Made by a program: the position numbers and the translations under genes
Origin: an uncultured Bacteriovorax sp.
Lineage (GTDB): Bacteria > Bdellovibrionota > Bacteriovoracia > Bacteriovoracales > Bacteriovoracaceae
Length of the DNA: 13,105 nt
Direction of reading: 5' to 3'
Assembly (NCBI GenBank): GCA_946482295.1
Contig: CAMLRB010000098.1
Location: forward strand, 1-13,105
Part shown: positions 1 to 7,200 of the stretch, in pieces
Layout of the letters: every line of letters starts with the position of its first letter
Position numbering within the stretch: position 1 is the stretch's first letter
Notes under the pieces: model-generated
Databases searched by the model: none
Told to the model about the DNA's origin: nothing
Seen by the model: the letters and a program-made list of their open reading frames with translations, nothing else

Positions 1-326
1 GAATGAACAGCAGATCCAACTTTATCAGTTACAACGTGTGCTTTTTCGCGGGCGTAACTTTCATAGCTGCGATGATTTTCATCTTCCATCAGTAACAATG
101 TACCGAGTGTGAGTAAACTTGTTCCAACAGGATTAGCTTTCAAATGTTCGAATGTATCAGCTGGGCTGCGCCCACTTCTATAGAAGATGGCATCGTCAAC
201 AAGTTGGCCAGGTGTCATACGTTGTTTAATTTCCTCAAAGTCTTCTTTGACTTTTTTAATATCAGCAATGACTTGCTGTTTTAATTCCTCGGTAGACTTT
301 CTATCAGTGGTGTAATTTGAATTCAT
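1..326 (-). CDS. DUF3618-like small envelope protein (3' end outside window)
   Basis: At least 108 residues are readable before the window edge, with no stop. The ATG at 326 has a good ribosome binding site (AAGGAG, 7-nt spacing) that lies inside the end of the upstream holin-family gene; the two genes overlap by 23 bp, so translation is probably coupled. The N-terminal third is charged and helical (residues 10-35, rich in Lys/Glu). It is followed by MTPGQLVDDAIFY and a weakly hydrophobic stretch, NPVGTSLLTLGTLLLM, at about residues 65-80. This order (charged helix, 'TPG.L.D', short hydrophobic segment) and the position next to a phage-holin-family protein match DUF3618 proteins. These are small, probably membrane-associated proteins of unknown biochemical role in YqjD/YqjE-type operons. 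Family assignment is by pattern and neighbourhood only. Confidence 0.7.
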   Translation of the reverse strand, partial: MNSNYTTDRKSTEELKQQVIADIKKVKEDFEEIKQRMTPGQLVDDAIFYRSGRSPADTFEHLKANPVGTSLLTLGTLLLMEDENHRSYESYAREKAHVVTDKVGSAVH

Positions 327-762
327 TGATTCGCTCCTTGAACGATGTTTTTATTTCTCCAAGCGTTTCCAAAGATTGTCTTGGTTTAATTTTGTCTGCA
401 TCTAGTTTTGCAAGCGCAGCTCTCACCATGACGTAACCGACGATGAGAAAAGCAGCTGTGACAAGGGCAGAAGCGGACCAAACTGGAATCACTCTAGACA
501 AGAGAAAGATGGCCGTCATTGCAAGAGTGATCACTCCCACGAACAGCAAAGCACCTCCTATTACAACTGAGACACCGGCCGTTTTCACTTCCCCGATTTT
601 TTCTCCTAATTCTCTCTTGATGAGCATACTTTCTTTTTCAAAGAGGTGAGACATGTCGCTATATAGTCTTTCAAACATATGTGACCAAGAATCACGTTCA
701 TGGGTTTGCATGTGTTCGTCAGAAGACCCTGTTCTTGTGATATCTAAATTATTCTTCTCCAT
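304..762 (-). CDS. YqjE-like phage-holin-family membrane protein
   Basis: A 152-residue protein. A charged N-terminal amphipathic region (residues 25-60) leads into two adjacent transmembrane segments at about 62-88 and 95-117, followed by a basic C-terminal tail. This is the layout of the 'phage holin family / YqjE' group (Phage_holin_3_6), which despite its name is a chromosomal inner-membrane protein of unknown function, not a lysis holin. The ATG at 762 has AAGGAG with 8-nt spacing. The gene lies 14 bp after the 173-aa gene and overlaps the following DUF3618-like gene by 23 bp, so the three read as one transcript. Such cassettes are commonly linked to stationary-phase or envelope stress; here that role is an inference from context. 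Confidence 0.8.
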   Translation of the reverse strand: MEKNNLDITRTGSSDEHMQTHERDSWSHMFERLYSDMSHLFEKESMLIKRELGEKIGEVKTAGVSVVIGGALLFVGVITLAMTAIFLLSRVIPVWSASALVTAAFLIVGYVMVRAALAKLDADKIKPRQSLETLGEIKTSFKERINEFKLHH

Positions 763-776
763 AACTCACTCCTTGA

Positions 777-1298
777 TTAATGCTGAAGCGTACTCTGCAT
801 CGACATATTTGACATTGCTGACGATGAAGTAGATCTCGCTTTAATTCTACCAATGTGTCTTCCTAAGCGACCAAAGACGAGTCCGGCAACATATGATGTA
901 GCAAACATAAGTCCTGGTTTGTCACGTGCTTGTTCTTCAAGATAGTTCAATAAGTCTTTTGGATTGTCGGTGCTCAGTTTATCGCGAGCGCCATTGAACC
1001 AACTATTAGCGTCTCTAAACCATCCCTCTACAACTCTTTCAGCATCTACTGAAGATGGTTGTCCTTGTACGCTAAAAGCATTGCAAGCTCCCTGGAGACC
1101 TTTATCAAGTGCAGACATGTAAGGGTTAATTTGATCCTTATACTTGTGAAGTAAATCAACTAATGGAGCGAGACTTTTCTTCCCGTACTGTTTTAGTTTT
1201 GTTTTTGCCATAGGGTTACCCTCAACTTTTTGCTTGAGGGGCGAAGTACCCTGAGAAGTATTTCGGTTTGTATCGGATGAATTGGAATTATTAATCAT
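777..1298 (-). CDS. YqjD/ElaB-like hypothetical protein, first gene of the envelope operon
   Basis: A 173-residue protein with no catalytic motif that I recognise. The first 29 residues are polar and Asn/Ser/Thr-rich. The middle is mostly helical. Residues 127-147 (DKPGLMFATSYVAGLVFGRLG) form one short Gly-containing hydrophobic segment beginning 'KPG' and ending in a basic patch (GRHIGRIKAR). The same C-terminal arrangement, a 'RP/KPG' then a glycine-rich membrane segment ending 'GR', occurs in YqjD/ElaB-like and 'nutrient-deprivation-induced' proteins that neighbour holin-family and DUF3618 genes. The ATG at 1298 has GGAGG, 6 nt upstream. A second in-frame ATG at 1211 (Met30) has its own GAGGG and sits behind a small hairpin, so a shorter 144-aa form starting MAKTKLKQ is possible. 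Confidence 0.65.
   Translation of the reverse strand: MINNSNSSDTNRNTSQGTSPLKQKVEGNPMAKTKLKQYGKKSLAPLVDLLHKYKDQINPYMSALDKGLQGACNAFSVQGQPSSVDAERVVEGWFRDANSWFNGARDKLSTDNPKDLLNYLEEQARDKPGLMFATSYVAGLVFGRLGRHIGRIKARSTSSSAMSNMSMQSTLQH
1219..1240 (-). promoter_or_regulatory. Small hairpin covering the internal ribosome site before Met30
   Basis: A perfect 7-bp inverted repeat (CCCTCAA / TTGAGGG) with an 8-nt loop lies inside the start of the 173-aa gene. On the mRNA its 3' arm contains GAGGG, correctly spaced (7 nt) to serve the in-frame ATG at 1211. If folded, it would hide the second start site. The stem is short and partly AT, so a regulatory role is speculative. Confidence 0.25.
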
Positions 1299-1302
1299 TT
1301 AT

Positions 1303-1354
1303 ATCCTCCGGTTAATCATGCATTCGTAAAATGCAAGTGTAATACCGTGAGGAT
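1303..1354 (-). promoter_or_regulatory. Nested inverted repeat able to sequester the operon's first ribosome binding site
   Basis: In the leader of the envelope operon, ATCCTC-A-CGG can pair with CCG-GAGGAT (9 bp with one bulged A), and the GGAGG in the 3' arm is the Shine-Dalgarno sequence of the gene starting at 1298. The loop holds a second perfect stem, TGCATT/AATGCA with a 5-nt loop (1319-1335). On the minus-strand mRNA this would place the ribosome site in a long-range helix. No clear -35/-10 pair was found upstream. The leader may also be part of readthrough from the MFS gene, whose stop lies at 1359. Confidence 0.35.
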
Positions 1355-1358
1355 TTGT

Positions 1359-2576
1359 TCACCCTTTCAAAACTGACTTTGTTGCTGATTGAACTTCCAC
1401 CTCTTTTTTTGCCGTCTTATTTTGAATGTGGATTAAAGTGAATCCACCTAGTGAAAGAGCAGCACAAGTGAGGGCCCAGCCACCAAGTAAATGTTTGCCA
1501 ATAAGGTATCCACCAATCAAGGGCGCAATTACTTGGGCCATGGACTGAAGTGATTGGGCCACGCCAAGGACAGCTCCTTGTTGATCTCGACTAACATGTT
1601 TTGTGATTTGGCTGGTGAGGCTTGGACGTAGAATGCAACTTCCAAATGAACTAATTGTAATGGCAGTTAAAAGAAATGGAAGTGTAAGTGTTTCTCCGAT
1701 TATGTAATAACCGATTGCCATTGAAAGAAATCCAATAATGACAAGCTTTGATTCACCAAACTTAGCTGACAATATTCTCAAGAATCCCATTTGAACAATC
1801 AAGCTTACAGTTCCCATGAATGTAAAAACGTAACCAACTTCTTTTATTCCGAATGCTTTTCCTTCAAATTGAAAACGTTCGCCTAAGAACATTGCCAAAC
1901 CGGACATGAAAAAGGCGAAGGCGAAGATGAAAACAAAAAATTGGACGAGATAAGGAGCAACTTCTTTTTTGCGCAAATATTTTAGAATATTTTTTGCGGC
2001 CAGTTTTTGACCAGGTTCAGTTGCTTTGTGAATTTCTGTATTGGGAAGAATTGTAAGTGTGGCCATAAAGCTTGTGAAAGATAAAAAAGCTGCAAGATAG
2101 ATGGGAGCATGTGGACCATAGTCTGACAGAAATCCAGCAAGTGCAGGTCCAATCATAAATCCTAAACTAAAGGCAGAGCCGAGCATACCAAAGGCCTGTG
2201 TGCGATCTTTCGGTTCAGTTACATCTGCAATGTAGGCCTGAGCAACAGAAATGTTTCCAGCTGTAATACCGTCAATTATCCTTGCGAGAAAAACCCAGAA
2301 AAGATTATTAGAAAGCGCCAGCATGATGAAACCAATGCAAGTTCCAATTTGACTAAGAACTAATATTTTTTTTCTTCCGACCTTATCACTAGCTTGGCCG
2401 AGAATGGGACCAGATATAAACTGACAGAGTCCATACACCGAGACAAGCAAACCGATTACAAAGGGAGAAGCCCCTAACGATTCTGAATAAAAGGGAAGTA
2501 GTGGGAGAATGATTGTCATTCCTAATACATCAATAAGCACTATGAGAAACAGGGGAATGAGGGGGGAACGGTTCAT
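1359..2576 (-). CDS. TetA-like major facilitator (DHA1) efflux transporter
   Basis: A 405-residue, very hydrophobic protein with about 12 membrane spans and a hydrophilic central loop near residues 178-206, which divides two six-helix halves. The cytoplasmic loop 2-3 carries the MFS signature GQASDKVGRKK (motif A, residues 60-70). Residues 98-107 (ARIIDGITAG) resemble motif B, with Arg99 in helix 4. Residues 139-148 (GFMIGPALAG) resemble the antiporter motif C of helix 5. The N-terminal LIDVLGMTIILPLLP resembles the TetA/Bcr group of proton-driven drug exporters. The substrate cannot be predicted and no resistance claim is made. The ATG at 2576 has AAGGTG with 6-nt spacing. The gene is transcribed divergently from the phospholipase-D lipoproteins. 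No TetR-type regulator lies beside it. Confidence 0.85.
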   Translation of the reverse strand: MNRSPLIPLFLIVLIDVLGMTIILPLLPFYSESLGASPFVIGLLVSVYGLCQFISGPILGQASDKVGRKKILVLSQIGTCIGFIMLALSNNLFWVFLARIIDGITAGNISVAQAYIADVTEPKDRTQAFGMLGSAFSLGFMIGPALAGFLSDYGPHAPIYLAAFLSFTSFMATLTILPNTEIHKATEPGQKLAAKNILKYLRKKEVAPYLVQFFVFIFAFAFFMSGLAMFLGERFQFEGKAFGIKEVGYVFTFMGTVSLIVQMGFLRILSAKFGESKLVIIGFLSMAIGYYIIGETLTLPFLLTAITISSFGSCILRPSLTSQITKHVSRDQQGAVLGVAQSLQSMAQVIAPLIGGYLIGKHLLGGWALTCAALSLGGFTLIHIQNKTAKKEVEVQSATKSVLKG

Positions 2577-2616
2577 GAACTACACCTTAAAGTATTCAAT
2601 AGGGAAGATCTTACTC

Positions 2617-2632
2617 CTTTTGTAACCAAAAG
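2617..2632. promoter_or_regulatory. Palindrome in the MFS / PLD divergent intergenic region
   Basis: CTTTTG-TAAC-CAAAAG is a perfect 6-bp inverted repeat in the 138-bp gap between the MFS start (2576) and the PLD lipoprotein start (2715). It is placed where an operator controlling either or both genes could lie. It is short and AT-rich, so it could be chance. No convincing sigma-70 -35/-10 pair was found for either direction in this gap. Confidence 0.25.
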
Positions 2633-2714
2633 TGATTCCTTTTTACCTCATACCCCAGAATTCATCTTCGTGAGAGAATGGATAAGTATTGTTTATTTAC
2701 AGCGGAGAAAGACA

Positions 2715-4211
2715 ATGATTATCCAATTGAAAAAGTCAACAATTATCCTTACAGCTGCACTGCTGGCAGGGTGTTCCCATCAAGCACCAATTCCAGAAGT
2801 AGAAAGAAACGTTGCTGACACGGCCGTTTCTCCAGATGCCCTGTTTTCTCCACATGAAGGTTCGGTGGCGTTTGATCGACTTTATGATCTCATCTCGCAG
2901 GCCAAAAGTTATGCCCATATCACTGTTTATAGCTGGAGTGATGGTGATTTCGATAAAGCAATTGAGAGAGCATTGTCGAACAAAGTAAAAGTTCGAGTTG
3001 TACTTCACCCGGATTTAAAAGATTCTGCAAAAGTTTTAAATGTTGTCCCAAAGCTTGAGGCCATGGGAGCAGAATTTAAAATTGCTCCACTTAATATGCA
3101 TGAAAAGTTCACTCTGATTGATGATGAATTAGTCGTGAATACGTCGGCGAACTTCTCTAATGGAGCAAAAACGAAATACAGTGAAAACATGATTTTTCAT
3201 GAGCTATCAAAAGATAATAGTGAAGCGACTAAATCTTTGATCAAAGATTTTAAACGTGAATTCGTTGTTCTTTGGAATACATCAAAAGATATCATCACTA
3301 ACGGTGAAGAGATTGCTGGTCGACTCAATGATGCTGCACTTAATGACAACAAAGCTTCTATAAGCGATATGTCACTGCTCTCAAGTTCTCAGAACTGGTC
3401 ACTTGCTGAAAACAAGCCTGGATCGGCGAACTATAAACTCGGTAAATACTACTCTCTAAAAAAGAGAACATACAGCGGTTCTACTGAACAAACATGGGTT
3501 GTGAGAGATGCTCTTATCACTGCCATCAATCAAGCAACGAAGAGTATTTATCTTTCTCTCAATCACTTCAATATCCGTGAAGTCTCAGATGCTCTTGTTG
3601 AAGCTGTAAAAAGAGGTGTCGATGTACGTCTTGCTGTCGACAATCAAGAATATAAATCAAAACCAAATGATTTAGAAATGACTCCGCAATTCGTGGCGGA
3701 CTGGAAAGCTTTAAAAGGAAATGTTCTGCCACCAGTTCGTGTTAAATATTATTCACATGAACCATCACCTCGTTCTTGGTTGTTGAACCACCACAAGTTT
3801 ATTCTTATAGATTTTGAAGTTCCATCGAAAACAGTTCTCCTTTCTGGTTCATATAATCTTTCACGTACAGCGGAGCAAAACCAATTTGATAATGTTGTTG
3901 TCTATAAAACTTCAAAGTACAAATCTCTTTACCAAAGCTTCTATAAAGAGTTCTTGAATCAATGGGATTGGAACAGAACTAAAGATGGACCAAAACCAGG
4001 AATGACTGAGCAGTTTTTTGAAACAAAAAATAATTCTTATCCTGTTCACGTAAGCGAAGCTGTTTCTCTCACTTGGGCCGAAGTTATGAGTCTTCGTGCA
4101 GAAGTCAACAAAAAGGCACCGGGTATTTTTAGCGGTTTAACTAAAAACAGAGATTGTATGTATTACGATCCAGCTAAGAAACAATACTGGGCATGTCCAA
4201 ACGGAAAATAA
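2715..4211 (+). CDS. Phospholipase D superfamily lipoprotein with two HKD motifs
   Basis: A 498-residue predicted lipoprotein. The signal peptide is MIIQLKKSTIILTAALLAGC, with the lipobox LAGC and lipidated Cys20. Two HxKxxxxD sites are complete: H129/K131/D136 (HEKFTLID) followed by TSANFS, and H359/K361/D366 (HHKFILID) followed by GSYN at 378-381. Two half-sites per chain is the normal layout of PLD-superfamily phosphodiesterases, which include phospholipases, nucleases and transferases; the substrate is not readable. The first site lacks the usual Gly of the GSxN motif. Two Cys near the C-terminus (481, 494) could form a disulfide. An upstream in-frame GTG at 2670 would add 15 residues. 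I chose the ATG at 2715 because it gives a textbook signal peptide and has GGAG 7 nt upstream. The stop codon directly abuts the next gene's ATG. Confidence 0.9.
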   Translation: MIIQLKKSTIILTAALLAGCSHQAPIPEVERNVADTAVSPDALFSPHEGSVAFDRLYDLISQAKSYAHITVYSWSDGDFDKAIERALSNKVKVRVVLHPDLKDSAKVLNVVPKLEAMGAEFKIAPLNMHEKFTLIDDELVVNTSANFSNGAKTKYSENMIFHELSKDNSEATKSLIKDFKREFVVLWNTSKDIITNGEEIAGRLNDAALNDNKASISDMSLLSSSQNWSLAENKPGSANYKLGKYYSLKKRTYSGSTEQTWVVRDALITAINQATKSIYLSLNHFNIREVSDALVEAVKRGVDVRLAVDNQEYKSKPNDLEMTPQFVADWKALKGNVLPPVRVKYYSHEPSPRSWLLNHHKFILIDFEVPSKTVLLSGSYNLSRTAEQNQFDNVVVYKTSKYKSLYQSFYKEFLNQWDWNRTKDGPKPGMTEQFFETKNNSYPVHVSEAVSLTWAEVMSLRAEVNKKAPGIFSGLTKNRDCMYYDPAKKQYWACPNGK

Positions 4212-7200
4212 ATGAATAAAAATATCAATTGCCGAAAATCTCAAGCGCTCCTACTTTTAGGGGCGCTTCTTTTATCAAGCTGTCAAAACACTAAAAATGC
4301 ACCAGATTTGGATCGATCTATTGCTCAAGACATGAGTGAACGAACGCTACTGGAAAAGGGAGTTTTCCCTGAAGAGAAAGTAATCGATAACAAACTCGAC
4401 AGTGCTGGCAAAATGAAAGTAGTTTTCAATCTGCCTCCATACGTCAATCCTGGTCATGCCGGCATTGTAAAAGAGATGATTAAAACTATTGATCTGGCAG
4501 AAGTTTCGTTGCGTTTGAGTATCTTTCAATTCAATCACAAAGAGATATTTTCTTCACTGGAAAGAGCAGTTAAACGAGGAGTGAAAGTCTATCTTACGAC
4601 TGATCTTTGTTACTCGGGTAAAGAAGGGTATAAAGAATATTTTGATGCCCTAAAACAGGTTTTGCAAGCTAATGGGCAAAATGCTGATGGTCAGATCATT
4701 GATGATAAGAGCGTGAGCTGCGATACGATGTTTAACCACAACAAATACATGATAGTGGATTATGAACGAAAAGATATCGCAAAGGCCTGGTTTGGCTCGT
4801 TTAATCCTACAAATCACGGAGCAGTTGAAAACGTAGAGCTTGCGATTGTCGCTCAAAATTTTGAGATGGCCCACATTCTTATGTTGGACTTCGATCAACA
4901 ACTAAATGGTCAGTTCAAAGTTAATAAAAAAGGTGTTTACTCTCTTAGAAAAAATAATAGCAATAGTCTTGCAGCCCTTTCAGATGACGAGATTGCAGCT
5001 AAACAAAGTGAAGGCTTCAAGATCGATTATCCAACTGTCAGTGTTGATGGAATGGACTTTCAGTTCATTCTTTCACCAAAGGTCAAAAGTCTTACAAAAA
5101 TTGTTGAAGCTATTTACGAAGCAAAAACAGAAGTTCTCTTTTCTTCATTCGCCATTGCAGATCAAATGCTAATTTCAAGCTTGATCAACAAAAGTGAAAG
5201 TGTTGATTCACCTTACAATGTTCATTCCATACTTTCGTTGCCACATCCTGGTGAAAGTGAAGGCGTGATTTTCATGCTGGATGGAGGATTGAAGAAATCA
5301 GTTCTGCGTGAAGGTAAAAAAGGTCCCAAAAATCTTGGTGGAGAAAAAGAACTTGCGGCCATAGCTCAAGAAATCAAAGAAACGGTTGCAACTCCAGTGA
5401 ATTACCTCACTCCAAAAGAAGAAGTCAAAAGCGTATATCGCTATTTTTATCCACGTGGAGCGGCCGGTGGACGCATTCATAAGGTTCACGTGGAAGGAAT
5501 TTTTAACAGTAAAGTCATTAATGAAAAAACGACTTACAGCCGTTTGGATGCAGCAGGAATTCCTCTGTATAAGTCTACACTCACAGGCGAATTGCACAAT
5601 AAACTCTTCATCATAGATGAAGAAAAAATTATTTTCGGTTCTCATAATTTTAGTCAGTCTGCTGAAAATTCCAATGATGAACTTACAGTCATCATTAAAG
5701 CAGATAAACTGGCCCGCATTCTTAAAAATGAACTTTTTAATAAAACGAAACTGTTTGCCTATAAAAAAGGAAATGCCGAAAGTTTTGGTGCTAAAGCTTC
5801 TATTGTAATTACAGAAGTAATGCCTGAATCCGCAGTCAAGCTGACTCAAAAAAATAGGCAAGTCGATGCTGGAGAGTATGTAGAGATTCACAATCTTGGT
5901 GATCGGGCCGTTAATTTGCTGGGGTTTAGATTTGATGATCACTATTTCCCGGATACAGATAATGAAGTTTTAGGATCGGCAAGCAATCCAGGTTTTCTGG
6001 GAACATTAGTTCGTTTTGTTCCTGCGAAAAAGGCAGGAGAGTTAGGGCAGACAAATTTTCAAGTGAAGGAAAATATCCTTCCTCCAAACAAAACCGCGCT
6101 TCTTGTAGGTAAGTATTTTCATCCCGATTACTACTTGGAAAAATTTAAACAATCGTTCAAACAGGCCTATGGCAAAGAACCAACAAACGCAGATCTGCCA
6201 ATGCTATTCACATTCGCTGAGTATTATTCATCTGTTCTTGGAGATAGTAGTTCAGGATTGGGAATAAAAGACCGCGTAACTCTTTATGCTCCAGATGGAA
6301 TGACAGTTGTGGATCGTTTTGCATATCCGCAAACTGGAGCTAAAACAAACCAAGCGATCACCCGCCAAATTGATGGAAAAAAACTAGCAAAAAGAATAGA
6401 GCAGAGAAAATATTATTATCTTGAAAGAAGATACAGTTTAAAAAATGGACAACAATTTTTAGAAACTTCTTTTCTGCCGACAGATGGTTTTTCAGACGAA
6501 AGTGAATGGTCACTAAAAAATAGCGGTTCGCCAGGTGTTGTTGAAGGCCAATCTCGCTCTATCGCGAATTCAGACAGCGAATATATCATTGAAGGTCAAA
6601 TGGCGGATGTTCATCAAAATAAGTGGATGAATGTTTCGATGGTCGTTAAAAGTGGAAAAATCGTTGATGTGAGAAAACCACTCGCAAGTGATAAACCTCT
6701 TATCAAAGATGTTATCGTTTTTCCTGGATTGATAGATGCTCATAACCACATTAAATACAATACGATGCCAGTGTGGATGACGAGTAAGTCTTATAAAAAT
6801 CGTGATCAGTGGCCGGAGGAAGCAGTTTACCGAAATGGTGTAAAAGAACTTTATAAAAAAGTTTATGGTGAGTGGAGTGATTGCGATGGACTTTCAGAAG
6901 AAGACAGAGATCAATGTTTGGCCCAACACCGTTGTGAAGTGATCTTGTACGGCGAATTGAAGGCCCTCATTGGCGCTACAACGTCTTTGCAGGGATCAAG
7001 TTCTTTTGATGACTCGTCCTCTGATATAACGTTTCGTGGACTAACTCCCTATACAGTTGGAGATAAAAAACTAAAATCCAAAGCTCGATCTCAAGAGGAT
7101 ATGTTGGATGCATGTTTGTCGAGTGGTGCAAGAAATATTGAAAGAGAGAAGTGGAATGGAATTGATGAAGTCCGCACAACAGCTCAATCAATTAACTCAG

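Noticed and set aside
2670..2714. GTG at 2670 as the start of the first PLD lipoprotein
   Set aside because: It would put 15 polar residues before a perfect lipoprotein signal peptide; ATG 2715 has its own ribosome site.
5298..5942. Long open frame (214 codons) on the minus strand within the fusion gene
   Set aside because: It is antisense to the PLD/LTD part with intact HKD residues, is rich in Phe/Ile/Lys as expected of a complement, and has no ribosome site or recognisable domain.
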